Shown here piece after piece: positions 43,158 through 52,335 of a DNA stretch of 64,000 nucleotides. The number at the start of each line of letters is the position of its first letter. The stretch's first letter is position 1. The translations under genes and the position numbers were made by a program. Origin of the DNA: Thermoplasmatales archaeon (GTDB lineage Archaea; Thermoplasmatota; Thermoplasmata; Thermoplasmatales; Thermoplasmataceae); the NCBI GenBank assembly GCA_016806715.1, contig CP060531.1, forward strand, positions 1,411,966 to 1,475,965, written 5' to 3'. Under the pieces are notes generated by a model. That model ran no database searches, had not been told where the DNA came from, and worked only from the letters and a program-made list of their open reading frames with translations.

Positions 43158-45040
43158 GCTGTTTGCACCTCCTCAATTGCTTTTGGCGGACAGACATATG
43201 GTTCTGCGCAAACTCCGCATCCGTCGCAGATATTTTGGTCTATCCTTATTTTACCCCCTTCTATGAAGATTGCAGGGCATGAGAATTTCTCCACGCAATT
43301 CATGCACAGTTTACACTTCTCAGGGTCTACCTGGTAAGTCTTCCACTCTTTCTTGGATCGCATCCGTTCATCGCGGATCATTGCGCACTCTCTTCTGGCA
43401 ACTATCACCGATACACCCTCGTTCCTCAATGCACCTGAAACCGCCAAGAGGGTGCTTTTCAGATCATACGGGTCAACTACTTTCACATACTGGATTCCTA
43501 TGGCTTTCACTATCGCTTCAATTGATACTTCTGGTGCAGCATCCCCCATTCCATTTATGTTCATTCCAGGATTTGGCTGTTGCCCGGTCATTGCAGTGGT
43601 CCTGTTATCCAGCACTATGAGAACAACATTCGCTTCATTGTGGACTGCATTTATGAGTCCGGGTATGCCTGAATGGAAAAACGTTGAGTCTCCTATAAAT
43701 GAGATCACTTTCTGGCCAGTTGCGTTCGAGAATCCGCCTCCAACTCCAATGGATGACCCCATATCTATCATTACATCGGCCTCATCGTAGGGGTCATAAA
43801 CTCCCAGCGAGTAACATCCGATATCCGATGAGTATATCGGATCCTTTATGTTTGACATCTTTACGGCACGTTTCACAGCATAGTATGTCGCCCTGTGAGG
43901 GCAGCCGGGGCAGAGCACTGGTGGCCTGGGAGGGAGCATGGAGGAATCTATCTCCACAGGAACCTGCTCAACATTGAATCCCATTATTCTTGAGAGTGAT
44001 CCTGCAACTGTATCCGGATTGTATTCATGGCTGAAGGTAAAGTATCCATCAATCTTGCCAAAAATTTTGGTTCCCGTTGAGTGCATCTGCGCTATCATCC
44101 TTACTCTTGTTTCCAGGAATGGATCAAGCTCCTCAACAACTATCACGTTTTCATGTTCCTTCAGGAAAGTGGTAACCATATTCTCCGGCAAAGGGTTGGT
44201 GAATCCCAGTTTTAATATCGAAACGTCAAGACCATACTTTGATACCGTGTCCATGAGTACATTATACGCTTCTCCAGAGGTAATAATCCCATACTTGCCT
44301 GAACCGTAGGACTCAATCCTGTTTATCCTGGAATTGTCTGAAACGGTTTTCAGCCTTTCCATCTTCTTGATCAGTCCCTCCTTCAGTCCCATGGAATTTA
44401 CCGGGAGCGCGACGAAGTTCTTCGGGTCACTCTTGAAAAATCCCGCCTCTTCTTTTTTCGCAATTTCTCCGAGTTCAACCATGCCTCTCTGGTGGCTTAC
44501 CCTTGTGGTTGTCCTGAAAAGAACCGGGATATGCTCCATCTCGGATATTTCAAATGCATACTTCAGGAAGTCCTTTGCCTCCTGGGAATTGGATGGTTCT
44601 ATAAGCGGGATATGTGCCAGCTCAGCATAGTTCCTGTTATCCTGTTCATTCTGTGAAGAGAACATCGAAGGATCATCTGCTGACATAACCACGAGTCCTG
44701 CCCTTACTCCTGTATAGGAAATGCTCATTAGTGGATCAGCTGCAACATTGAGCCCCACATGCTTCATGAAAACGAATGATCGCAGGCCTGAAATTGCAGA
44801 AGAATATGCCACCTCTATGGCAACTTTCTCGTTGACAGAAAACTGGAAATAGATACCAGCCTGCTTTGCAAGTTCTGATAGAACATTGCCAACTTCGCTG
44901 GAAGGAGTTCCCGGGTAGGTTGTTGCAACTCTTACCCCTGCTTCTATGGCTCCTCTGGCAATGGCTTCGTTACCAAGCAGGAAAAGTTTCTTGCCAGGTT
45001 CATTGATCAGCAGCTGCTTGAGTTCGCTCATTTCAATCAT
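43154..45040 (-). CDS. iorA: Indolepyruvate ferredoxin oxidoreductase alpha subunit
   Basis: The 628-residue catalytic subunit has GNEAIARGAIEAGVRVATTYPGTPSSEV at the N-terminus and a thiamine diphosphate domain (CPGCPHRATY; SFIGDSTFFHSGIPGLINAVHNEANVVLIVLDN). Two C-terminal ferredoxin-like clusters are encoded by CKLCMNC...CPAIF and CDGCGVC...CPPKAI. A TATA-like TTTAAAATAG centred about 22 nt upstream suggests a leaderless start at 45040; ATG 45031 is an alternative. It lies 132 nt downstream of the Acd genes on the same strand. Confidence 0.95.
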   Translation of the reverse strand: MIEMSELKQLLINEPGKKLFLLGNEAIARGAIEAGVRVATTYPGTPSSEVGNVLSELAKQAGIYFQFSVNEKVAIEVAYSSAISGLRSFVFMKHVGLNVAADPLMSISYTGVRAGLVVMSADDPSMFSSQNEQDNRNYAELAHIPLIEPSNSQEAKDFLKYAFEISEMEHIPVLFRTTTRVSHQRGMVELGEIAKKEEAGFFKSDPKNFVALPVNSMGLKEGLIKKMERLKTVSDNSRINRIESYGSGKYGIITSGEAYNVLMDTVSKYGLDVSILKLGFTNPLPENMVTTFLKEHENVIVVEELDPFLETRVRMIAQMHSTGTKIFGKIDGYFTFSHEYNPDTVAGSLSRIMGFNVEQVPVEIDSSMLPPRPPVLCPGCPHRATYYAVKRAVKMSNIKDPIYSSDIGCYSLGVYDPYDEADVMIDMGSSIGVGGGFSNATGQKVISFIGDSTFFHSGIPGLINAVHNEANVVLIVLDNRTTAMTGQQPNPGMNINGMGDAAPEVSIEAIVKAIGIQYVKVVDPYDLKSTLLAVSGALRNEGVSVIVARRECAMIRDERMRSKKEWKTYQVDPEKCKLCMNCVEKFSCPAIFIEGGKIRIDQNICDGCGVCAEPYVCPPKAIEEVQTA

Positions 45041-45172
45041 ATTATTATAACTTTAAACTATTTTAAATAAGAGCCTTAATTTTAGGTCATGCTAATCATG
45101 TGCACACAGAATTTCAGCACCCCTGCGGATGATACGATACTCTGGGTTCCCTTCACCCATCCTGAGTCGGAA

Positions 45173-45826
45173 TCATCTTCTGATTACAAGTTTTGCATCG
45201 ACCGCAAATATACGATCGCCATTCACAATGACGGGGTTAAGGTCAAGCATCTCCAGGTTATCTCCCAGGTCTTCTGAAATCTGCGAAACTCTCAGCAATA
45301 ATTTTATTATTGCCTCTCGGCTAACCGCTATACACCTGAATCCCTTCTCAAAATCCCTGATTTTTACCGAATCGATCATATCAGCGGCATCTCTTTCGAT
45401 TATGGGTGTAAGGCGAAAAACCACATCGCGGTACAATTCGGTATAAACTCCACCCATGCCGAGCATTATGGTGTTCCCGAAGTTAGCGTCATTTACCAGT
45501 CCGACGATGATCTCCAGCCCTTTGTGCTCCATCTCCTCTACCATTATATTGGACTCAGGAAACCTTGACCTCATACTGGAAATCTCGCGATGAAGCTGGT
45601 CTGAGTCATTGATGCCCAGCACAACTCCTCCAACATCTGACTTATGCATAATTTTTGGATCTGAAACCTTTATTACCAGGGGGAAGTCGAGATCAAATTC
45701 CTCATCACCGGTCCTAATCAGCACTGATCTTGGGACATCAATACCGTACGATGCTATTATTTTCTTTACGGTATATTCATCCGGATTCCCAAATTGGGGC
45801 AGCATGCCAAGAATCTTTGCGTTCAC
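45173..45826 (-). CDS. acdB: ADP-forming acyl/acetate-CoA synthetase beta subunit
   Basis: The 217-residue subunit carries an ATP-grasp domain: FPLVIKVSDPKIMHKSDVGGVVLGI, then MVEEMEHKGLEIIVGLVNDANFGNTIMLGMGGVYTEL. With the alpha subunit it converts acyl-CoA, ADP and phosphate to acid, CoA and ATP. Its start overlaps the alpha subunit gene by four bases. Confidence 0.94.
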   Translation of the reverse strand: MNAKILGMLPQFGNPDEYTVKKIIASYGIDVPRSVLIRTGDEEFDLDFPLVIKVSDPKIMHKSDVGGVVLGINDSDQLHREISSMRSRFPESNIMVEEMEHKGLEIIVGLVNDANFGNTIMLGMGGVYTELYRDVVFRLTPIIERDAADMIDSVKIRDFEKGFRCIAVSREAIIKLLLRVSQISEDLGDNLEMLDLNPVIVNGDRIFAVDAKLVIRR

Positions 45827-47208
45827 TGTATTTCACCTCTTGAAACGCTGTATGTGTACAATGCCCTGAGAGATTTGACGCTCCTGGATACTGACGGGAA
45901 CGCCGGTATTTTTCTCTTCTCGAATTCAACGAGAAGTTGCTTTGCAATTTTATAGCCCAGCACTCCCACTACCATTGGCTTTCCAGACTCCATGTGCTTT
46001 TCTACCACATCTACTATGCCCATTCCCATCTTTGGAGTCTGCGGAAGCGCATAAACAAGTACCCCATCCACTCCCGAGTCCCCTTCCAGTATTTCCAGCA
46101 CCCTGTCATAGTCGTCAACGCTTCCATCCGCGGTCAGGTCAATTGGATTCTGTGCCGACCCATAGGGTACGATGACTTTCATGATTTCCTGCTTTGTCTC
46201 ATCGCTTAGACTCGCCATCTGAAGCGGTTTTATGTATTGGGTGTCAGAGACATAGTCAGTTGAGATCACGCCAACTCCACCTGCAGTTGTCAGTATTGCT
46301 ATCCTGTTACCGTGCATCTGTTTTGAGTATGCAAGCACCTTCGCATAATCCATCAGTTCTGTCTCATCATATGCCCTGACGGAGCCTGCTTGGGACAACA
46401 TGCCATCAAATATCGAATCGTTGGTTGCCATAGCGCCCGTGTGAAGCGAAGCTGCTCTGGCGGATTGCTCGGTCCTGCCTGCCTTAAGGATTACAAGTGG
46501 TTTTTTCCGGTTGAACTTCCTTATTCTCTCATAGAACGCCCTTCCTCCCCTGACACTCTCCATATACATGGCAACACTGCGCGTATTTATATCAGACTCA
46601 AAAAAGTCGAGAAAATCCGCCTCATCCAGATCAAGCCTGTTTCCAAGATTCACAAAGGCGGAAATTCCGATCCCGTATTCCGATATTGCATCCATCGTCA
46701 ACAGTCCAAGAGCTCCGCTCTGTGAGATAAACCCTATGTTCCCGGGCGGCGGGAACGATACCCTCTCGTAAGATGTGAGGGTTGTATTAACTTTCGAATA
46801 CGGGAGGTATAACCCTACTGTATTCGGCCCTATGAGCCGGGTACCGGATTTTGATATTAAGGAATAAATTTCATCAGACAGTGCATTTCCAGCCGGTCCA
46901 GTCTCGGAAAAGCCACCGCTGATTATTATGATAAACCTGACACCGGATTTTATGCAGTTATCCACGGATTCCGGGACCATACGGGCTGGCAGCACAATGA
47001 TTGCCAGGGTAAGCGGTGCCTTGATCTCCACTATTGAATGATAGCATTTTATTCCCAGTATTTCAGGCGTGGATGGGTTGACGGGATAAACTTTTCCAGG
47101 ATATCCTGACGCAATAAGATTCTTCAGGATAACGTTTCCTATCTTCTCTTCATCCCTGGAAGCCCCAATTATAGCTATGGACTGGGGACTAAATAAGTCA
47201 TCAATCAC
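45823..47208 (-). CDS. acdA: ADP-forming acyl/acetate-CoA synthetase alpha subunit
   Basis: The 461-residue alpha subunit has a CoA-binding Rossmann domain (SIAIIGASRDEEKIGNVILKN), two succinyl-CoA-synthetase-like domains (NIGFISQSGALGLLTMDA) and the phosphorylated histidine His256 in AASLHTGAMATND. Alpha and beta genes are separate and translationally coupled. A TATA-like CATTATATC lies upstream on the - strand. Next to iorAB it most likely handles aryl-acetyl-CoA or other acyl-CoA produced from amino acids. Confidence 0.95.
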   Translation of the reverse strand: MIDDLFSPQSIAIIGASRDEEKIGNVILKNLIASGYPGKVYPVNPSTPEILGIKCYHSIVEIKAPLTLAIIVLPARMVPESVDNCIKSGVRFIIIISGGFSETGPAGNALSDEIYSLISKSGTRLIGPNTVGLYLPYSKVNTTLTSYERVSFPPPGNIGFISQSGALGLLTMDAISEYGIGISAFVNLGNRLDLDEADFLDFFESDINTRSVAMYMESVRGGRAFYERIRKFNRKKPLVILKAGRTEQSARAASLHTGAMATNDSIFDGMLSQAGSVRAYDETELMDYAKVLAYSKQMHGNRIAILTTAGGVGVISTDYVSDTQYIKPLQMASLSDETKQEIMKVIVPYGSAQNPIDLTADGSVDDYDRVLEILEGDSGVDGVLVYALPQTPKMGMGIVDVVEKHMESGKPMVVGVLGYKIAKQLLVEFEKRKIPAFPSVSRSVKSLRALYTYSVSRGEIQ

Positions 47209-47306
47209 AGGGCATTATGGGAAATTTTGATATAATGATTTCACCTGAAAAACTGCAATTTATATAGAGAATCAGCTTGAAATGAGATAATTTAAGAAAT
47301 TAATCC

Positions 47307-48323
47307 TCACCTCATGAAAAGATCGCTGGCCATCATACCTTTTACTCTTGAGAGTTCATTCGGCCTGAAAATTCCATATTCCGTTATATATGCTGTGACA
47401 TAATCATTCGGTGTTACATCAAAGGCGGGGTTTCTTGCTTTGCTTTCAGTCGGTCCGATCCTTGTTTCACCTATAATCAGGACCTCCTCCTGTGATCTTT
47501 CCTCGATGGGAATCTGTTCTCCGGAAGAAATGGAGAAATCGAATGTGCTTCCAGGTGCCGCGACATAGAACGGGATGCTGTTAGCCTTTGCTACAACCGC
47601 CTTCTCGTAAGTACCTATCTTGTTGGCAAAATCACCATTGGCCGCGATTCTGTCAGCACCAACAATTATGAGGTCAACCTCGCCCTTCTTCATGAAGTAT
47701 CCTGCTGCATTATCGGCAATTATTGCGTGATCTATCCCTTCCTGCTTGAGCTCCCAAGCGGTCAGCTTTGCACCCTGTAGTCTTGGCCTGGTTTCATCAA
47801 CAAAAACAAACGGTTTCTTCCCTTCCCCTGCGGCTATCCTTATTGGTGCAAGTGCAGTCCCCCAGTCGACAACAGCCAGGGCTCCAGCGTTGCAGTGGGT
47901 CAATATCCTGCTTCCCTGCTTGATCAGGCTGTTTCCAAATTCCCCGATCCTTTTGCTTCTGCCGGAAATCTCGTTGGAATACCTTCTTGCAGAATTCAAA
48001 TCGAAGTTGTTCTCCTTCATGAATTTTATTGCCTTGAAGAGATCAAAAGCAGTTGGGCGTGTTTTTGAAATTTTCTCCACTGCAGCTTCCATATCTTCCT
48101 TGTTCTGTTTCGCCATCGCCAGTCCATAAGCTGCGGTAACACCAATAGCAGGTGCACCTCTCACGAGCATGTCCTTAATCGCGTGGACTATATCATCCGT
48201 GGTCTTAGCCTCAAATATCTCTATTTTTTCCGGGAGCTTTCTCTGATCAACCAGTTTGACCTCATGGTCTTCGTACCAGACTGCGAGCAGATTCTTCTCC
48301 TGCCCATCTACTATAACCTTCAT
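47307..48323 (-). CDS. mtnA: S-methyl-5-thioribose-1-phosphate isomerase (aIF2B-related)
   Basis: The 338-residue enzyme acts in methionine salvage or 5'-methylthioadenosine/ribose-phosphate metabolism. Motifs include RGAPAIG (55-61), the catalytic Cys144 in LTHCNAGALAVVDWGTAL and the catalytic Asp224 in IIVGADRIAANGD. These residues distinguish it from the non-enzymatic eIF2B subunits. It stands alone upstream of acd on the same strand. Confidence 0.93.
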   Translation of the reverse strand: MKVIVDGQEKNLLAVWYEDHEVKLVDQRKLPEKIEIFEAKTTDDIVHAIKDMLVRGAPAIGVTAAYGLAMAKQNKEDMEAAVEKISKTRPTAFDLFKAIKFMKENNFDLNSARRYSNEISGRSKRIGEFGNSLIKQGSRILTHCNAGALAVVDWGTALAPIRIAAGEGKKPFVFVDETRPRLQGAKLTAWELKQEGIDHAIIADNAAGYFMKKGEVDLIIVGADRIAANGDFANKIGTYEKAVVAKANSIPFYVAAPGSTFDFSISSGEQIPIEERSQEEVLIIGETRIGPTESKARNPAFDVTPNDYVTAYITEYGIFRPNELSRVKGMMASDLFMR

Positions 48324-48801
48324 TCAGATACCTCGTGCCCTAATCCATGATTTCAGATTAATTTTATGTTACAACTGCTTAGTGTGTTAGAACCCCTCTC
48401 CTGTTTTAATGTCGTCAAATAGACTCGCGGATGTTATTGCGTTTAGGATTATCAGCCCATATACCTGCCTCTCTGGCCGAGGCAAATCCAGGCCAAATTT
48501 TCTAATTTTTTTTTTACCTCTTCTGGCTTTTAGTATCACTCTTCTTTGCAAAATTGAGAGGCATTCCAATCTTTTCCTCATTCCTGGCAGATAACCTGAG
48601 GATATACATTGCCTCAATACTGATCAAAACAAATCCATTCGTCACCAATCTTGTTCGGTCAAATAACTGCTCTGGAGGTGATTTTTGATCTGCTGACTAT
48701 GTAGGTGGGATAATGGCTGCGGTGGCATTAGTAAGTGCATACAGTTATGGGAGCCAGAAGAAGAAAAGCTGATTGAACCTGAAAAAAATTCTACCATATT
48801 G
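48324..48801. other. Gene-poor 478-nt stretch with a possible decayed MFS gene start
   Basis: A short - strand open frame at 48387-48617 contains a GKKKIRKFGLDL segment resembling the N-terminus of the MFS protein at 50131-51384 (GGKKLRKIGLDFG), both at protein and DNA level, but it then diverges and ends. It may be a truncated duplicate or chance. I see no other gene or RNA. A T9 run lies at about 48507-48515. Confidence 0.35.
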
Positions 48802-50028
48802 TTACTTGTTTTTATCTCGTTTTTTCCCTTTAAAACTCTTCCTGAACAGAAAATAATACAGGAAAGGGTCAAATATTGTTATTATTCCCCCAATTAGAGG
48901 TGGATATGCAACGTTGATGGCCAGAAGAGATCCTGCAACAGGAGGTGAAGCCGCCGAGAAACCACTCCTTGTCATCGATCCTGCTCCGGAAGTGGTTGCC
49001 CTCTCTGATGGATCCACAAGTCCCATCGCAAATGACTGCCTCACCGGGACTGCCCCCATCTGCATCCCCTGCCTCAGCACGTAGAGAACTGCTGCAACAA
49101 GCAGTACTGGTATCACTGCAAGTGCAACCAGTGCAACTGATGCAACTATTCTTGTCCATATTATGGAAACGAGTTCTTTTTCAGGATGAATGAATCTTGG
49201 CAGAACTACCATGACCAGCAGGACAAAGAGATTGGAGAGACCGAAGATTATCCCTATCTCGCCTGATGATATGCCAAACCTGAGATGAAACCATAGTGAA
49301 AATATTGGTGAAATGAAACCCACACCTATTCCACTGGGAATAGTTGGTAGAGACAGCTTGATTATATTCCTCCATGATAGGTCCGGAAGGATGTGTCTGC
49401 TCCTCACCCCGTTATCCCTGAGGAAAACCGTAATAACAGCCCCTGCTGTTCCCAAAATGCCGGCGAGATAGAAGAGGTAATAGACATCTATTCTCTCGGC
49501 TTCCACAAGATCTATGAGGAATGATCCTGCACTGACCGCTATTATGCCCATGACAGAGGCGAGAGACAGCATTTTTGAAAATTCCCTCCTCTCAGTGGAC
49601 TCGGTTATAAGGGCTGTTTGCACTGCACCGAAGGGACCACCGGATCCTATGGGGCCTCCGCCAGAGCCGGTAAACCCACCGATTCCGCTTAGAACTATGA
49701 GCACGAGTATATCCTTTGAGCTCAAAAAGAGCAGTGAAGCTATGGAGAACATCATGAAAAGGCCAATGAGTACAAGCTTCCGGCCATAATGGTCTGCCAA
49801 CATTGCAAGCAGGAAAGTCAGCGCCGCACTGATGATTATTGCCCCGCCCAGTATCACGCCGATTTCAAGGAGAGAATAACCAAGATGAAGTAGGTAAAGG
49901 CTGAGCAGTACATTGAGAAAACCGTAACTGAAGCTCAACAGGACCCTTGCTGATACTATGTCTGTAAGATTCCTTCTCTGTCTTTTGGCCTCGAGTATCT
50001 TTTCAGTCTCTCCATCGGGTTCTCCCAT
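48802..50028 (-). CDS. MFS transporter (first of a pair)
   Basis: The 408-residue protein has about 12 hydrophobic helices with the MFS loop motif between helices 2 and 3 (LADHYGRKLVLIGL). A glycine-rich GGFTGSGGGPIGSGGPFG lies in helix 4. It is the second gene of a likely operon transcribed from the TetR-controlled promoter at 51385-51476. The substrate is not identifiable; drug/toxin efflux is a reasonable guess from the TetR linkage. About 100 nt separate it from the upstream MFS gene. Confidence 0.88.
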   Translation of the reverse strand: MGEPDGETEKILEAKRQRRNLTDIVSARVLLSFSYGFLNVLLSLYLLHLGYSLLEIGVILGGAIIISAALTFLLAMLADHYGRKLVLIGLFMMFSIASLLFLSSKDILVLIVLSGIGGFTGSGGGPIGSGGPFGAVQTALITESTERREFSKMLSLASVMGIIAVSAGSFLIDLVEAERIDVYYLFYLAGILGTAGAVITVFLRDNGVRSRHILPDLSWRNIIKLSLPTIPSGIGVGFISPIFSLWFHLRFGISSGEIGIIFGLSNLFVLLVMVVLPRFIHPEKELVSIIWTRIVASVALVALAVIPVLLVAAVLYVLRQGMQMGAVPVRQSFAMGLVDPSERATTSGAGSMTRSGFSAASPPVAGSLLAINVAYPPLIGGIITIFDPFLYYFLFRKSFKGKKRDKNK

Positions 50029-50130
50029 ATTCTGTTTCCTTTTTTCATCTGATATTTTGCGAGAATGAGGGGCATTCTTATCCTGTCCCCATCCCCACTC
50101 ATCACTATAAGCAACATCTTTGCTATTGGA

Positions 50131-51384
50131 TCATACCTGCCCTTCAATTTTTCCAGCCTGTCCAGCCTGGATCTTAACTGGCCTGAGTAGAAGTTCCCAT
50201 ACAAAGAATATTGCAGTCACTACGGCGAATATCCACAACGTATCCGTGAATCCCAAGTATTTAACTGATGCCATGTATCCCACCAGCGGCATGAGGGCTG
50301 ACATGATCATCATGGACGAGCTGAAAAATGATGTTGATGTGCCGATATCCTCGGGTTTGAATGTCGTGTTTGCAATCTGAATTCCCAAAGTCCATGCTAT
50401 TCCGTCAGGTATCGCGGCAATCAGGAAAGCGAGCACAAAGAATACAATTGACACCTCACTGAGTGCTAGAAATACGGCTGCAACCAGCGCGATGGAGACT
50501 GCAAAAACCATGTAGGGTCTCCGGTTCTGTATTGGTGATTTCAGCCTTATTATCAACCTGGTTACCACGTCTCCGACAAACATCACAGCAAAGAGGTAGA
50601 AGACCGTTGTCGCTGAAAGGCCAAGAACGCCACCGTAGATGACTCCATATGAGAATATTATGTAGAATGGTATGGTGTATGCAAAGGCTGCAAGCACTGC
50701 CCAGTTGTACTGTCTATTCTTGAAAAGGGATGAAATGCTTGCGGATCCCTTGTGACCTTTTGTCTCCATGTATTTCAGGGAATACTTCCCAGTGAGGAGG
50801 AGAACAAACGGGATTGCAACAAAGGCCATCACGGCAAATATCAGAAAAATCTCCTTGATTCCGAGGTTTAGCAGGTAACCCGTTGTGAACGGTGCTATTA
50901 TGAGCGCAAGTGCTACCCAGAATGAAAACGATGCCTGTTCAACCTGTCTCTTCGACGGGTCCATTGATGCCATTCCTGCCATCGTCATGAACGAATCCAT
51001 CACGAAGCCTGTGATGAATCCGTCTACGATCATTAGAGTGTAAACCTCAGTGTAACCTTTTATTATGGTGTAAAGGGGCATCGTAATGCCCAACAACAAC
51101 AGAGATACGACCTCGACTTTCCTGAGCTGGCTGGGCCTGAGCTTCCGCATAACAAATGCTGCGGCCGCAAAAGCAAGAGTGAACAGTGCGAACCCAACTC
51201 CAATCTCAAATGAACTCATTCCGAATGCCAGCCCCAATGATCCTATTGATGTCTGGTAGAACTGAAGCAGATATCTGCCTAGAAATGCAGCGATTATGAT
51301 TAGCCATTCAGCTCCGCTGATCAGGCCAAAATCGAGGCCAATTTTTCTAAGTTTTTTACCACCTTGGGTAATTGTATCAGTCAT
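50131..51384 (-). CDS. MFS transporter (second of a pair, divergent from tetR)
   Basis: The 417-residue protein has about 12 membrane helices. The cytoplasmic FVMRKLRPSQLRKVEVV loop after helix 2 and the central basic loop (MRKL, ETKGHKG) fit the MFS fold, although the canonical DRxGRR motif is weak. Its ATG lies immediately beyond the two TetR-type palindromes, so it is probably repressed by the divergent regulator. Confidence 0.87.
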   Translation of the reverse strand: MTDTITQGGKKLRKIGLDFGLISGAEWLIIIAAFLGRYLLQFYQTSIGSLGLAFGMSSFEIGVGFALFTLAFAAAAFVMRKLRPSQLRKVEVVSLLLLGITMPLYTIIKGYTEVYTLMIVDGFITGFVMDSFMTMAGMASMDPSKRQVEQASFSFWVALALIIAPFTTGYLLNLGIKEIFLIFAVMAFVAIPFVLLLTGKYSLKYMETKGHKGSASISSLFKNRQYNWAVLAAFAYTIPFYIIFSYGVIYGGVLGLSATTVFYLFAVMFVGDVVTRLIIRLKSPIQNRRPYMVFAVSIALVAAVFLALSEVSIVFFVLAFLIAAIPDGIAWTLGIQIANTTFKPEDIGTSTSFFSSSMMIMSALMPLVGYMASVKYLGFTDTLWIFAVVTAIFFVWELLLRPVKIQAGQAGKIEGQV

Positions 51385-51395
51385 ATTATCACTAT

Positions 51396-51411
51396 CTGAC
51401 TGTATAGTCAG
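51396..51411. promoter_or_regulatory. TetR-type operator site 1
   Basis: Perfect inverted repeat CTGACT-GTAT-AGTCAG, 12 nt upstream of the MFS ATG and 66 nt before the TetR start. It shares the CTGAC half-site with site 2 at 51432. Confidence 0.75.
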
Positions 51412-51431
51412 TTAATATATAACATTTTCTA

Positions 51432-51443
51432 CTGACTGGTCAG
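51432..51443. promoter_or_regulatory. TetR-type operator site 2
   Basis: Perfect palindrome CTGAC-TG-GTCAG, about 34 nt before the TetR start and between the two divergent genes. AT-rich TTAATATATAAC between the sites supplies the promoter. Confidence 0.72.
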
Positions 51444-51476
51444 CAATGATTAAATCCAAGAATAGCATAATCTATT

Positions 51477-52025
51477 ATGATGGACAAGGGCAAAGATACT
51501 AGGGAAAGGATAATTGAAGCTGCAATAGAGGTATTTGGAAAAGGTGATTTTGACACTGCAACTACGGACCAGGTGGCTAATGCAAGTAAGGTCAGTAAAG
51601 GCACAGTATTCCTGCACTTTAACAAGAAAAGTGATCTCATTGAGCAAGTTGCACTGATTTCCGTACCCTACGATATCATAAGCAACATTGATCTGAATGC
51701 GTTCAGTTCGCCTGCTGGGCTCTTAGACGCGTTGGCTACAGGTTTTATGGAAAAGTACAAAGACCCTAATATAAGATCGCTCCTGTTAAAAACATTATCC
51801 GTAAAGGAGAGATATCCAAGAGTGAAGGATAAACTTAGGGAGGCATGCATGAGCAAAATGGATGATTTCTTCTCCAGGGTCGAAGAACTTCTTGGAAGGG
51901 ATATTCCGGTTCCAATGAGACGGGCATTCTTCGGGGCATTGCTATGTTATGTGATATGGTGGGACGATAATATCACGAACCCAGGCGATTACGTAAGATC
52001 GCTGATTGATAATTTCTTAAAATGA
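51477..52025 (+). CDS. TetR-family transcriptional regulator
   Basis: The 182-residue protein has an N-terminal helix-turn-helix domain typical of TetR (TRERIIEAAIEVFGKGDFD, then QVANASKVSKGTVFLHFNKKSDLIEQV) and a helical ligand-binding C-terminus. It is divergent from two MFS transporter genes with palindromic sites between, the classic arrangement for a repressor of efflux genes that also controls itself. ATG 51477 or 51480 are equivalent starts. Confidence 0.92.
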   Translation: MMDKGKDTRERIIEAAIEVFGKGDFDTATTDQVANASKVSKGTVFLHFNKKSDLIEQVALISVPYDIISNIDLNAFSSPAGLLDALATGFMEKYKDPNIRSLLLKTLSVKERYPRVKDKLREACMSKMDDFFSRVEELLGRDIPVPMRRAFFGALLCYVIWWDDNITNPGDYVRSLIDNFLK

Positions 52026-52335
52026 GAGCATCACACTATATCAGAAACAGTGGAAATAACGTAGCAAAATATCATATTTGAGAAATCAGCTTTTCCGTGG
52101 AAATGGGATGTTCCAATATCTTTTATAGGTGTCAAATTTTCGTCGATAAATTCGAAAATGTTACAATATTTGCCATGTTATGAGAATTGATCTTATGTTA
52201 AGAGTTTTTGGTTCAAGAATCATTGAGTAATCAGTAACAGTCATAGAAATCAACGGAGATATAGCAGTATCGTTACAACCTATGGGTTGTATAAAAAGGA
52301 ATTTAATATCTCAGGATGCATGGGGAACGGATCAG
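52026..52335. other. Gene-free promoter region upstream of trpS
   Basis: This 310-nt AT-rich stretch contains an inverted repeat ATTTTCG (52136-52142)/CGAAAAT (52153-52159) of unknown role. It also holds the trpS control region: the inverted repeat at 52275-52290 followed by a TATA-like ATAAAAAGG. No further gene is visible. Confidence 0.5.
52275..52299 (+). promoter_or_regulatory. Putative operator and TATA box of trpS
   Basis: Perfect inverted repeat ACAACC-TATG-GGTTGT (52275-52290) directly abuts the TATA-like ATAAAAAGG (52291-52299), covering the TFB-recognition position. A repressor bound here would block promoter opening. The ATG at 52282 inside it is therefore unlikely to be a start codon. 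Confidence 0.65.

Noticed and set aside
52282-52335. ATG 52282 as the TrpRS start
   Set aside because: It lies inside the inverted repeat and upstream of the TATA-like box, and the extra 18 residues look unrelated to TrpRS.
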